Shown: in pieces, positions 33,476 through 44,600 of the stretch | Position numbering within the stretch: position 1 is the first letter of the stretch | Layout of the letters: each line of letters opens with the position of its first letter | DNA from: Malassezia japonica | Taxonomy: Eukaryota; Basidiomycota; Malasseziomycetes; Malasseziales; Malasseziaceae | DNA length: 64,000 nucleotides | Direction: 5' to 3' | Assembly (NCBI RefSeq): GCF_029542785.1 | Contig: NC_083378.1 | Location: 248,001 to 312,000 of the forward strand | The notes under the pieces: model-generated | Told to the model about the DNA's origin: nothing | Seen by the model: the letters and a program-made list of their open reading frames with translations, nothing else | The model's database searches: none | Position numbers and translations under genes: made by a program

Positions 33476-35605
33476 ATGGATGAGCCTCCGTTCCTTGCGG
33501 CAGGCGCATCGCAGCCGGATGCCGACGATTCGTTCGCGTCGCTGGACGATACCCTCTTGCACGATACCCCCGAGGCACATGTAGATACCGAGCCTCCCGA
33601 CGGACCGATGCGCTACGGGCGCGAGTCGATGTACGTCGAACTCGTCCAGGAGATGATCTGTGTCGTGCTCGAGCACGAGAGCCATCTCTTTTCGGAGCGC
33701 GAGCGCGACTGCCTGTCGCAGACCTTTCTCCTCCCGTACGACGCACGCTACCTGCTCGTGCGCCTCGTGCAGCGCAAACGCGACTGGCACCGGATCGACC
33801 GCCTCGCGTACGACAACGATGTTCGCGACCTGCACGCCGCATGCACCCATCTCTGCCGCCCGTTTGCCGCCCCGGGCAACGACGACGAACTATACCGCTT
33901 TGCCATGATGGACGCAGAGATGCAAGGAGGTCTCGAGGCGCGCCTCTCGCTCCTGACACTGGATGAGCTCAAAAGCCTCGCGAGGCGACTCGGCGTGCCG
34001 CGCCACACGACGCGCGACGCGCTCACAGCGGCGCTGCTGGCAAAGCCAAAGAATGCGACGCTCCTCGGCCTCGCTGATGCGGGCCGGCGCGAACTGCGTG
34101 TCGACTTCCAGGCGACGCACCGCCGCCTCGAAGAGGAGCTGGAGCGCGCCATGGCGGGCTGCATCAAGCTCGTGCCGGACGTGTGTGCGCTGATCGACCG
34201 CGTGGCCCTCGTCTACTACCGCGGGCGGCCGGCGCTGGGCTCGCTCCTGACGTCCGGCGTGCTGTCCCGCACGCGCAAGTGTCACTTTCCAAGCTACCGC
34301 ACACGTCGCACGCCCGATCTCTTTGCCTCGCGCGACGCATTGCTGCAGTACGAGTACGCACTCCAGCTCGAAGAGGCTATGGACACGCAGATCGAGGCAC
34401 TAGGTACGCCCGACGCCGCCTCGGACGGCGTTGTCGTCCTGGACGAGGCGTGGCCGCTGTGGAAAGCGGGGCTGGCCGACCTGCGCAAAACGTTTCCGCA
34501 CGATATCGACCAGTCGACCTATGTGCGCATGCGCTTCCACCCCGGCTGGGTCCTCACGCGCGTCCTGTACAAAGGGTGTGAGTGCCTTGCCCGCCTCGGC
34601 CAGCGCGAGCGAGAACGTAGCATCCTGCGTGCGCTGCTCAGCCAGCGCTTCTTTCGGCGCGGCCGCCGGGGCCAGTGGCACGACCGCCTCGCACTCCTGT
34701 GCGCCAAGGCGGACGGGCGCGGCGCACACGAGGCGAAGCAGGATGCCCTGGCGTGCTGCGTCGCGGCGCTCGCCGATCCGGATACGCACCTCGTCTATGT
34801 CTTTGGTCTGCAGCGGCGCATTGAGCGGCTTGAGGGGCAGCTCAAGATACCCCGCGCCGAGCGCCGCACGTTTGTGCACAACCAGCTGCGCCAGGCGAAG
34901 GAGGTGCGCATTACCGGCGTGCGCCTTCCCCCGGCCACCTCGACGCATGGCCGCAGCGTGTGGCGCAGCGCACGCAACGAGCCGTGCACGGTGGAAGAGC
35001 TGTGCCTCGAAGCCTATGCGCGCCGCCACTTTCGTGGATTCCACTGCGAAGGCAACGTCGTGCTCTTTTTGTTTACGCTGCTCATGTGGGACGTCCTCTT
35101 TATGGATGTGGATGGCGCGTTTGAGACGGCGTACCAGCGCGAGCCGCTCGACTTGCCTACCGATGTGTTTGCAGTAGCGCGGCACGATGCTATCGCCGCG
35201 CGCCTCGCCGTGATCGAAGCGACCGGCGGCCTGGACCTGCTGCGTGCGGCAGACGCACGCGAGCGCCCGCTCAAGACGTACGCAGTCGCGTGCCGCTGGG
35301 ACGATTATTCTCAAAGCGACCTCGAGGAAATCTGCGAGTGCATCGGTGGCCATGCCCTTGCGCTGCTGTGCCGCCTGCTGTGCGAAGAGTGGGCGATGCG
35401 CACGAGCGGATTCCCCGACCTGTGCCTATGGCGCTACGAGGACCGCGCGATCTGCTTTGCCGAGGTCAAGAGCCCCAACGACCGCCTCAGTGAAAAGCAA
35501 AAAGTCTGGATCGATGTACTGCTGCGTGCCGGCATTGCCGTCGAGCTCGCACTGGTTGACGACGAGGAGAACCATCATTCGCCCCCAAAGCGACGGCGCT
35601 CGTAA
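33476..35605 (+). CDS. FAN1: FAN1-like structure-specific nuclease (SAP + VRR-NUC)
   Basis: An interstrand-crosslink repair nuclease of 709 residues with no intron. A SAP-like DNA-binding motif lies near residues 158-190 (LTLDELKSLARRLGVPRHTT). TPR-like helices follow (FHPGWVLTRVLYKGCECLAR). The C-terminal VRR-NUC domain has LCLEAYARRHFRGFHCEGN and LFTLLMWDVLFMDVDGAFET, and the PD-(D/E)XK core GFPDLCLWRYED (Asp near 646) with ICFAEVKSPNDRLSEKQKVW (Glu and Lys near 661-663). No UBZ zinc finger is seen, as in fungal FAN1. ATG 33476 is chosen; the frame is open upstream to 33329 inside the preceding gene, so the start could lie there. The TAA stop ends at 35605, directly against the next gene's stop. 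Confidence 0.92.
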   Translation: MDEPPFLAAGASQPDADDSFASLDDTLLHDTPEAHVDTEPPDGPMRYGRESMYVELVQEMICVVLEHESHLFSERERDCLSQTFLLPYDARYLLVRLVQRKRDWHRIDRLAYDNDVRDLHAACTHLCRPFAAPGNDDELYRFAMMDAEMQGGLEARLSLLTLDELKSLARRLGVPRHTTRDALTAALLAKPKNATLLGLADAGRRELRVDFQATHRRLEEELERAMAGCIKLVPDVCALIDRVALVYYRGRPALGSLLTSGVLSRTRKCHFPSYRTRRTPDLFASRDALLQYEYALQLEEAMDTQIEALGTPDAASDGVVVLDEAWPLWKAGLADLRKTFPHDIDQSTYVRMRFHPGWVLTRVLYKGCECLARLGQRERERSILRALLSQRFFRRGRRGQWHDRLALLCAKADGRGAHEAKQDALACCVAALADPDTHLVYVFGLQRRIERLEGQLKIPRAERRTFVHNQLRQAKEVRITGVRLPPATSTHGRSVWRSARNEPCTVEELCLEAYARRHFRGFHCEGNVVLFLFTLLMWDVLFMDVDGAFETAYQREPLDLPTDVFAVARHDAIAARLAVIEATGGLDLLRAADARERPLKTYAVACRWDDYSQSDLEEICECIGGHALALLCRLLCEEWAMRTSGFPDLCLWRYEDRAICFAEVKSPNDRLSEKQKVWIDVLLRAGIAVELALVDDEENHHSPPKRRRS

Positions 35606-36323
35606 CTACTGAAAAACGAGGGGTGGTGCGTTGGACGTATTGCGATAGAGGTCCAAAGGAATGGTGCCAATGTAGTGCTCGTCGCCGAACCCGCCAACAT
35701 AGTAGATGCGCTGCACTTCAAAGCGCGCCCACTTGGCAAGGTGCGGGCTCATGCGCGATCCCGGCTTCCACGCGGCTGCATCGGGGTGGTATGTGGTGAA
35801 GCACGCCGCGAGCGTGTCGGCGGCCGGCGAGGCGGGCACGAGGTGCATTTTCCCATGGAGGTTGGCGCGCCCTTTGGACGGCATCCCTTTGCGCCACGCC
35901 GGGCGCCCTTCCGCCCAGTGCATACGCCCCGCCGCGCTGATTGTGCTATGCCGCGGATCGACGACATCGGGATCCGGATTTGAGCCGACAAAGACAGAGG
36001 CCGAGGCGTTGGGTGCAAGCGCGTTGCGCCAGTTTTCCGAGACGGGGAGCGCGAGGAACAAGAGATCGCCTTCGTGCGCACCCTCGACTATGCTGGAAAG
36101 CGAGCGATTAAAGCACGGCGCGTAGTATTCCGCACCGATCAACGCGATCGGCGGATCGCTCTTGGTCGTCGTGCCCAGGGAGGCGACAAAGTGCGTCGTC
36201 TCGTCGTGCAGTAAAGTACGCACATGCGAAGCCGCTACATCAGTCTCGGCACATACCTGTCTCTACCTTTTCCCATGCAGCCACCGCGCCGAGGCACGCG
36301 AGCCACAGGTTAAAGAACCGCAT
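35606..36323 (-). CDS. Secreted CREG-like (split-barrel, PNPOx-fold) protein
   Basis: A 231-residue protein with an apparent signal peptide (MRFFNLWLACLGAVAAWEK). A split-barrel flavin-binding-like fold follows, as in CREG glycoproteins: DGETHFV-type strand (here ETTHFVASLG), LLFLALPVSENWRNAL, STISAAGRMHWA, LAACFTTYHPDAAAWKPG and WARFEVQRIYYVGGFGDEHY then IGTIPLDLYR. A 22-nt intron at 36256-36235 joins WEKVET to AASHVRTLLHDETTH. CREG proteins lack the residues needed to bind FMN and are secreted or vacuolar; the exact role in fungi is unknown. The stop codon (35606-35608) abuts the FAN1 stop with no spacer. The start at 36323 is required for the signal peptide. Confidence 0.82.
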
Positions 36324-36359
36324 GGTCGCACGACGCAGGGGCCACTGATTATCGTGCCT

Positions 36360-36393
36360 GGATCGGGGTGAAATCGGGGGTGAAATCGGGGTG
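36360..36393. repeat. Short tandem repeat in the UBR7 promoter
   Basis: Three near-identical copies of GGTGAAATCGGG-like sequence follow one another with a 12-13 bp step, ending about 14 bp before the UBR7 start codon. They sit in the 83-bp divergent gap between the CREG-like and UBR7 genes. Confidence 0.6.
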
Positions 36394-36406
36394 TTTGTTT
36401 CGCACG

Positions 36407-37679
36407 ATGCAGGCGTCAGACGCGCTGCCGGACCCCCAGGCGCCTGCGCCGGAGCTCGCGCCGGAGCTCGGGTTCACGGCACAGGATCTCATTGACCAGC
36501 AAGAGCAGCTCGAGACGCAGGCGTCCGAGGCGCTCCCGTTTCGGATCGACAAGTGCACACACAGCCTCGGTGCGCTTCGGCAGCCGGTGTACGCGTGCCG
36601 GACGTGCGGCGGCGGCGGCGTGTGTGCGGCATGCAGTGTCGTATGCCACGGCGAACATGAGCTTGTCGAGCTTTTTCACAAGCGCAACTTTCGGTGCGAC
36701 TGTGGCACGCCATCGCTGTACCGCGAGCGCGTAGCGAAGGGCGACGTTACCGATACCGGATACCCCCCCGACGCAGTGCCGTGCGCGCTGCGCAAGGGCG
36801 AGAAGAACAAAGGCTGGGACGTGCCGAACGACAATGCGTACTCGCACAACTTCCAAGGGCACTTTTGCGTGTGCGAACGCGGCAAGACGTACGACCCCGA
36901 GACGGAGGAAGAGGTATGCTCGGTAGCTCACCCAGACCATGTACCAATGTCTTGTGTGTGAGGAATGGCTCCACGAGTCGTGTACATCGTTTGATGCGTC
37001 GGTGCTGCGTGCGGGTGATTTTGACGGGATGATTTGCCATGCGTGTTTACAGGCACCGGACGCCGGCGTCTTGCGGACGTATGCCGGGACGGCCGGCTGG
37101 ATGCTGCCTACGGCAAGTGGCCCCGAGGTGTGGGACGGAGTCTCTGTACAGAAAAAAGGAAATGTATGCCTCTATGGCGCTGCAGACGCGGCCGCCGACG
37201 CAGTCGCCTCGGCTTCGCCGCCGCACTCGCCGCCTGCCAAAAAGAGCCGCAAGGATGCGTGCCGCGCACCTGCGTCTCCTCACCCCGCGATCGTCTCGCC
37301 TTTGAAGCGGCACGACGTCTTTCTTGCGCCGTCGTTCCGTGCGCGCCTGTGCCGCTGCAGCGACTGTGCTCCAGCGTGGGCGGCCTACCCCTATGTGTAC
37401 GATGAAGAAGAGACGTACGACCCCCCCGCCGATGCGGACGATGCCGCGTCGGCAACGTCCGGCTCGTCGACGTACGACCGCGCGGTCGCGGCGCTTGGCC
37501 ATCTCCCCCGCCCCCAGATGCTCGAGTCGCTGCGTGCCTACCAAGGTCTGCGCGATGCGCTGTACGAGCACCTGCGCCCCTTTGCCGAGCGGCACGAGCT
37601 CGTGAGCGAGGAGGCTGTCCGCGCGTTCTTCCGCGAGCAAGAAGCACAGCGCCAGAGTCCTACCAAAGCTAGTCGATGA
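36407..37679 (+). CDS. UBR7/Mlo2-type protein with UBR box and PHD-like finger
   Basis: A putative N-degron-type E3 ligase of 416 residues. The UBR zinc domain reads KCTHSLGALRQPVYACRTCG, VCAACSVVCHGEHELVELF and FRCDCGTPS. A PHD-like finger follows: HFCVCERGKTYDPETEEE, then after a 22-nt intron (36914-36935) TMYQCLVCEEWLHESCTSFD and MICHACLQAP. UBR7 is the only UBR protein with a PHD in place of a RING or HECT. The C-terminal region (DVFLAPSFRARLCRCSDCAP) also matches UBR7. The start is ATG 36407. The stop codon at 37677-37679 lies inside the 3' coding end of the convergent p24 gene, so the two frames share 11 bp on opposite strands. Confidence 0.9.
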
Positions 37680-38348
37680 GGTACTTGCGCTTGAAAAAGC
37701 CCCGTAGATGGTACACCTGCCACACGCCCAAGATGGTGACGGCAAACAGGGAGAACCACGCGAATCCGTGTACGCGCTTCAGCGTCGAGGCTGTGTGAGA
37801 CGGGATACGTACTGTTGGTCGAGTTGAGGCGCATCTCGCGCGTTTTGAGGTATTCCATTTCCTCGAGGATCTCGTCGGCGACGTCTGCGAGCTTGCGCAG
37901 CTCCGTCTCCATACCCGACAGAGACTCTTGGTTCGCAATCGCGTTATAGTCAATGGCGTCGCCGCCGAGGTGGACGTCCAAGTCGATGTCTGTGAGGAGG
38001 TGGTCGCCTGGGTGAGTGTCGTCACGTACGCTTTCCCTTGTTCGAGATGCACACGCCGAGGTCCGCATCGTGGTGCGTGTTAATCGCCAGACGCGTCTCG
38101 TCCTTCAGATCCTTCTTGCTCAGGTACACATTGTGGTGCGTCCGGTCGATGACCCTCACGTCGATGCTCTGGTCCGCGGCCGTCCGCTGGTCGCGGGGAA
38201 TGACGTTGATCGAGATCACGGCAAGGGTATCCTCCAGCGCATAGTTCCAGATACAGAACGGCGTCGGATTCTTTGCAGAAGGCAGCTCAAACTTGATCGC
38301 GCTCACCGTCGCGGCCAGCGCCGCCCAGCCAGCCCACGCAACACGCAT
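37669..38348 (-). CDS. p24/EMP24-GP25L cargo receptor, delta (Erv25)-like
   Basis: A type I membrane protein of COPII/COPI vesicles, 211 residues. It has a signal peptide ([17 protein letters not shown]) and a GOLD-domain ([48 protein letters not shown] with the second conserved Cys). A coiled coil ([20 protein letters not shown]), one membrane span ([18 protein letters not shown]) and a cytosolic tail FFKRKYLID with a di-aromatic and basic sorting signal follow. Two 22-nt introns (38029-38008, 37812-37791) give [20 protein letters not shown] and [16 protein letters not shown]. The tail resembles Erv25, but other delta/gamma p24 members are possible. It overlaps the UBR7 coding end by 11 bp. 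Confidence 0.92.
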
Positions 38349-38404
38349 GGCGAGAGCAACGGGCGATGTGCTGACTAAACCTTACTTCGTTTTTTCTTGC
38401 CACC

Positions 38405-38622
38405 ATGCATTTGATGTACTCGACGGGGCCGGACGGCAAGCGGCTGTATACGCTCAAGAAGACGGCGCCGAACGGTGTCATGACGCGTTCTGCTCACCCT
38501 GGTATGTGTTACCTCTAATTCCAGCGCGCTTTTCGCCGGACGACAAGTTTTCGCGCAACCGTATTGTGATCAAAAAGCGCTTTGGTCTGCTGCCGACGCA
38601 GCAGTCGCCGCTGCGTAACTAG
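38405..38622 (+). CDS. NOP10: H/ACA snoRNP subunit Nop10
   Basis: A 64-residue protein, the usual Nop10 length, that with Cbf5, Nhp2 and Gar1 guides rRNA pseudouridylation. The sequence is [19 protein letters not shown], then [20 protein letters not shown], then [20 protein letters not shown], the standard family pattern. A 23-nt intron at 38502-38524 splits the HPARFSPDD motif in phase 1; without it the C-terminal half is lost. The gene diverges from the p24 gene across 56 bp and ends 11 bp from the stop of the giant NUM1-like gene. Confidence 0.97.
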
Positions 38623-38633
38623 CTACGAATCTA

Positions 38634-41600
38634 TTATTTGCGGAACGGGAGACTAAGACGCGACGCGTGGCCAGAGGACAGGGGCTCCTCGGGCGCGTCG
38701 TGCGTGAGCGTCCCACGCACCTCGGGGTTCGCACGCCGACTGGAGCGGGGACCCGAGCGGCTGGGCGCGTGTGGATCGCTGGGGTCGTTCAACACAGAGT
38801 ACACGGGTGTGACACGGGACATGCGCGACGACGTGCGCGTGTTTCGCAGCGTCTTGCTGGGCGACAGATCGCCTTTCGCTTCGTCGGGACGACGGCGCAG
38901 CACGCTCTTGGCGCGGGCCGTCAACGTCCCGCTTTCGTGCTCGTCGCGCCCGCCAAGCTCCAGGGGAACCGAGGGGGGGGCGGGGTCTGCCGACAGCGCG
39001 TCGCCTTTCTGCAGCAGGCACCCAAGCGCGGTGCACCAGATGCGGTGACGCGCTTTGGTCGGCGCCGTGATCTTGATCTCGCGCCGGCCTGTGCCGATCA
39101 CAATGCTCTGGCAGTACAGGCCGGGGGGCTGCTGGTTGTTGTCGTCAGCAAGCGCGACCTGCGCGAGGTGCGCCGTCTTGGAACGGCCGCCGGGCGTCGT
39201 GCTGGGGTCCTTGTCGGTCCAGTGAATCGAGCGGTTGTAGGGGTTGATAAAGAAGTAGCGCTTGTGCCGCTTCTCGGCACCGCCAAAGATGCCGCGCCGC
39301 GTGTACTTGTACATGTACTCGCCGATCATGCACTGCAAAATCGCGTCGGCCACCTCGGGGTCAATGTGCCGCATGTGCGCAGGAAGCGCAAGGGGCGCAG
39401 CAGCCGGACGGCCGACCCACTCGGGAATGTCGTGCTCTTGCTCGGACTCGGCGTCGTGGAAGGACGTGTCGACCGTCATTGCCGACGACGCGTTCGACTC
39501 GCCACGCTGGTGGCGCGAGATGGGCGCAGGCGGCGTCCGCACGGATGCCAGCTCGGCACGGAGCTCGTTGAGCTCGCGCTCGAGCGCATCGGCACGCCGC
39601 GCCGCAGCCTCCTTCTCGGCACGAACCGTGTCGAGCTGCGACTGCGCCGAGGTCGACGCGAGCGAGTGCGCCTCGGACGCAGAGCGGCGCATGCCTTCGA
39701 GCGCCTCGACCTCGCTGTTGCGCAGGGCAAGCTGCTTGCGCAGCTCAGCCACCAGCGCCTCAAAGTGCTCGCGGTCGGCCTGCATCTGCGCAAACACGTC
39801 GCGCTGCGACGCAAGCTCCTCGCGCAACGCCGCAAGTTCGCCATCGCCGGCTTGGTGCTCTCCTTTGAGCGCGTCGAGGGCAGTGGCATGCGCGGTCGAA
39901 CGGTCGAGCATCGCCTCGGCATGCTGCTCCTCGAGCGCCTGCAGCGCCGCGATACGCTCCGCGTCAAACTTCACTCCGAGATCCTCCGTGTGGCGCGCGA
40001 GCGCCGCAGTGTGCTCGTCAGAGAGACGCTGCGCAAGCGCTTCGAGCTGCTCGGTGTGCGCCACATCGCGCTGCGTGAGCAGGTCGGCGTGCTCTTGCTG
40101 CATCGCTTCGATTGCAAGCGCATGCTTTGCGGCCTGCTCCGCCTCGAGCGTCTCGATAATCGAGGCGTGCGTCGTGTTGTACTCCTCCTTGACGTCGTTG
40201 AGCGCCGCGGCATGCTTCGCCTTGTACTCGCTCTCGATATCGGCACGCAGCGCGGCGTGCTTCGCCTCATACTCGCTTTTGAGCGCGTCGTGCGCAGCAG
40301 CGTCTTTCGTGCCTTGCTCCGCCTCAAGTGCCTCGAGGTGCGCGGCGTGCTCGGCGCGGAGCGACGCGAGCGCAGCGGCGTGCTCGGCAGCACGCGCATC
40401 GAGCTCGGTCTGCTGCTGCTTTTGCAGGTCGGCAATGGTGCTTGCTTGGGATGCTTCGGACGCAGAGATCGCCTTGGCATGGTCCTCGGCAAGCTTCGAC
40501 TGCGCCTCGGCATGCTGCCGCTCAAGCTCGCTGGTGAGCGTGTCTATAGCACGTGCATTGTCGAGCTCTTTGGCCATCATGGCGTCGGCATGCGCCTTGA
40601 CGCGTGCCTCGTCGCGCTCACCGTACTGTGCACCGGCGTCGGTGAGCGCCGCAGCGTGCTCGGTCTCGAGCTTCGACAGGGCCTGGGCGTGCTCCTCCTT
40701 GAGGGCATCGAGGACGCTGGTATGCTCGGCATCCTTGGAGGACAGCGCCGCCTCGTGCTCGCTCTTGAGCGCGCCGAGGGCCGCCGTGTGATCGGTGCCC
40801 TTGGAGGACAGCGCGATTTCGTGCTCGCTCCGGAGCGCATCGAGCGCCTTGGCATGCTCGGCCTTGGCAGCTTCGAGTGCCTTGGCGTGCTCGGCCTTGG
40901 CAGCTTCGAGCGCAGCACTGAGCTCGGCCTCTTTGGCCGACAGCGCCTTGGCATACTCGCCATGGAGCGCACTGACCGACGCCTCGTGCTCCGCCTCCTT
41001 GGCAGAGAGAGCAGCGGCCATGTCGGTATCGGACGACGCAAGCGCCGCTTCGTGCGCCTTTTTGAGCGCAGCGAGCTCGTCGGTGTGCTTTGCGTCGCGC
41101 GCGGCCACGGTGCTTTCGTGCTTGGCACGCACCGCTGCGAGGTCGTCGCTGTGCGCCTTTTTGAGCTCGTCCAAGATCGAAGTGTGCTCGGCCACCGCAG
41201 CCGCATGCTTCTCTTCCAGCTCGTGCAGCGCAGAAGCCTTGTCCATAACATGCTCTTCCTGCAGGTTCTCGAGCGCGGCCGTGTGCTCCGACTCTTTCTC
41301 GGAAACGGCCTTGGACACGGCCTCGGCATGTTCCTTCTTGAGTGCATCGAGCGCAGACGTGTGCTTGTCGGCCTGCTTGGCAAGCGCAGCCTTGTGGCTC
41401 GCTTGCAGCTCGCTCTTGGACGCGTCCTGGTCGGCCGTAGCCGAAGCAAGCGCTGCGGCGTGCTCTTTCTGAAGAGCCTCGAGCGCAGCGCGGTGCTCCT
41501 CGTCCTTGTGCGACAGGGCCGAGGCGTGCTCGTCCTTGAGCTGGGCGGCCAATGCGTCCTGGGCAGACTGCGCCTTGGCCAGCGCTTCGGCGTGTTCGCC

Positions 41601-44600
41601 CAGGAGCGCCTCGAGCTCCTTGCGGTGCTCCGACTCGAGCGCGCCCAATGCGCGGCTGTGCTCTTCGCCCTGACCCTTGAGGGTCGTGTCGTGCGAGGAG
41701 CGCAACTCGGCCAGTGCAGACTCCTTGTCGGCAACGGCCTGAGAGAGCGCGTCGGCATGCTCCGTCTTGAGCGATGCAAACGCCGCATCGTGCTCCTTGG
41801 CTTTGTCTGCAAGCGCAGCATCGTGCGCCGCACGCAGCTCGATGACGACAGACTCTTGATCACCCATCGCCGCAGATAGCGAGTCGGCATGCTGCTTCTT
41901 GAGCGTGTCGATAGCAGACATGTGCTCTTGCTCCTTGCTTGCGATCGCAGCCTCGTGCGACTTTTGGAGGTCGCGCAGCGCCGCGTCCTTTTCGGATGTA
42001 GCTGCGCTGAGCGCTTCGCTGTGCTCCTTCCTGAGCCCTTGGAGCAAGGCATCGTGCTCCTTCTGGAGACTGTCCAAGGCGGCAGTGTGCTCCTGGACGT
42101 TCGAAGCGAGCTCAGCCTGGTGCTGCTCGGCCTGCTTGCTTGTGGCCGAGGCAAGGGCTTCGGAGTGCTCTTTGGCGAGGCTCTCGAGGACCGAGGCATG
42201 GTCGCTCTTGAGCGACTCGAGGAGAGAAGTGTGATGCGAGTCTTTGGCCGAGACGGCATCGGCGTGCTCCTTCTTGAGCGACTCGAGGAGCGAGGCGTGC
42301 TCGGTCTCCTTTGCCGCTGCGCTGGCCTTGTGCTCTTCGAGTGCTTTGACCGTAGCGGCGAGGGCCTTGGCGTGTTCCTCCTTGAGCTTCTCGAGCGCCG
42401 AGGCGTGCTCGGCAACCTTGCTGTCCAGAGCGGCCTGGTGCTCTTTCTTGAGCTCTTCGAGGGCCGCGGTATGCTTCGTCGCTTCGCTCTTGAGCGCAGC
42501 GTCGTGCTCCTCCTTGAGCTTGTCCAGGTTCGACGCGTGCGTACCGTCCTTGGCCGCAGCTGCCTCGTCGTGCTCCTTCTTGAGCTGCTCGATCGCGGCG
42601 GTGTGCTCGCTCTTGAGCGCCTCGAGCGAGGTAGCATGCTCCTTGTCCTTGCTTGACAGAGCGGCCTTGTGCTCTTTTTTGAGCTTGCTGGCAGCAGACT
42701 TGCTGTCTTCCTTGGCAGCGGCAAGGGCTTCGCTGTGCTCCTTCTGGAGGGCCTCGAGCGCATCGGCGTGGTCCTTCCTGAGCGACTCGAGAAGGGACGC
42801 GTGCTCTGCCTCTTTGGCCGTTGTCGCCTCGGTGTGCTCCTTCTCCTTGCCCTGGAGGGTGTCGGCAAGCTCCTTCTTGAGGGTCTCGAGAGCAGAAGCG
42901 TGCTCGGCTTCTTTCTGTTCGAGCTTGTCGGCATGCTCCTTGGTGTACGAGGCGAGGGCAGAAGAGTGCTCGTCCTCCTTGCTCTTGAGCGCCTCCTCCA
43001 GCTCTTTCCGGAGTGTATCGAGAGCCGACGCGTGCTCTGTCGCCTTGGAGGAAAGAGCACTCTTGTGCTCGTCCTTGAGCGAGGCAAGAGCCTCGGCGTG
43101 CTTGTTCTTGAGCGACTCGATGGCCGATGTGTGCTCGGCATCACGGCTCTGAAGCGCATCGGCGTGTTTCTTCTCGAGGGCCTCGAGGGCCTCGGCGTGC
43201 TCACTCGCCTTGCTCTTCATCGCGTCGATGTGCTCTTTCATGACAGCCTCGAGGGCCGATGCATGCTCGCTATCGCTGCCCTCGAGTGCCTTGGCGTGCG
43301 TGTCCTTAAGCGAGGCAAGTGCCGTGGCGTGTTCGGCATCCTTGCTCTTGAGTGCCGCGGCGTGCTCGTCCTTGAGCGAGGCGAGGGCCTTGGCGTGCGC
43401 GGCCTCTTTGCCAGTGAGGGCATTGTTGTGCTCATCCTCCTTGCTCTGAAGCGACGCTGCGTGATCCTTCTTGAGCGTGTCGAGGGCCTTGGCATGCTCG
43501 GCCTCTTTGCTCTTGGCTGCCTCGGCAAGCGCCGTCTTGTGCGCCTTGTCCTTGCTCTTGAGCGAGGCCTTGTGCTCCTTTTCAGATGCCTCGCGAGCGG
43601 CCTTGAGCTCGTCCACCTTGCTCTGAATGGCCGAGGCATGCTCATTCTCAAGGGAGGCGATAGCTTTGGCGTGCTCGTCCTTAAGCGAGGAAAGAGCCGA
43701 CTTGTGCTCGTCCTTGAGCGAGGCGAGCGCCGAGCCGTGCTCGGCATCCTTGCTCGTGATGGCATCCGTGTGCTCTTTCCTGAGCGAGTCAAGAGCCGAA
43801 GCGAGCTCGGCACCCTTGGCCTTGACGGCGTCCGCAAGCGACGCCTTGTGCTCGGCGTCCTTACCCTCGAGTGCAGCAGCGTGCTCGTCCTTGAGCGATG
43901 CAAGAGCTGCAGTGTGCTCGTCCACCGTGCGCTGGTGCGCAGCCGCATGCTCGTCCTTGAGAGAAGCAAGGGCCGACTCGTGTTGGGCGTCCCTGCTCTT
44001 GATCGCCTCGGTGTGCTCGTCTTTGAGGGATGCAATGACCTTGGCATGCTCGGCCTCTTTGGTCTTGATCGCCTCGGCCAGCGCGGCCTTGTGCTCCTTG
44101 TCCTTGCTCTTGAGCGAGGCCTTGTGCTCCTTCTCAGAGGCCTCGCGAGCCGCGGCGATCTCGTCGTCCTTGCTCTGCAGGGCCTTGGCATGCTCGTCCT
44201 TGAGCGACGCCAGGGCTTTGGCGTGCTCGGCCTCCTTGTTCTGGATGGACGTTTCGTGCTCCTTTTCGAGCTGCTTGGTAGCTTGCGCCTTGGCTGCCTC
44301 TGCCGATGCAAGCTGCTCGCCGTGCGTCTTCTTGAGCTCGGCAATCTCTGCCGCATGCTTGTCCTCGGTGTCCTTGAGCGCCTTGTCGTGGCTTGCAAGC
44401 GCCGCCTCCAAGTCGGTAGACAGCACAGTGTACGCAGCCTCCTTGTCGGCCAGCGCCTTTTCGTGCTCCTTCTGCAGCGTCTGTACCGCGCTTGTATGCT
44501 CGTCCTTCGCAGCAGCCAGTGCATCGGCGTGTTCCTTCTTGAGCGCGCCGAGCTTCGTAGCAAGGTCGTCGTCCTTGGCAGCGAGCGCCGACGCATGGCT

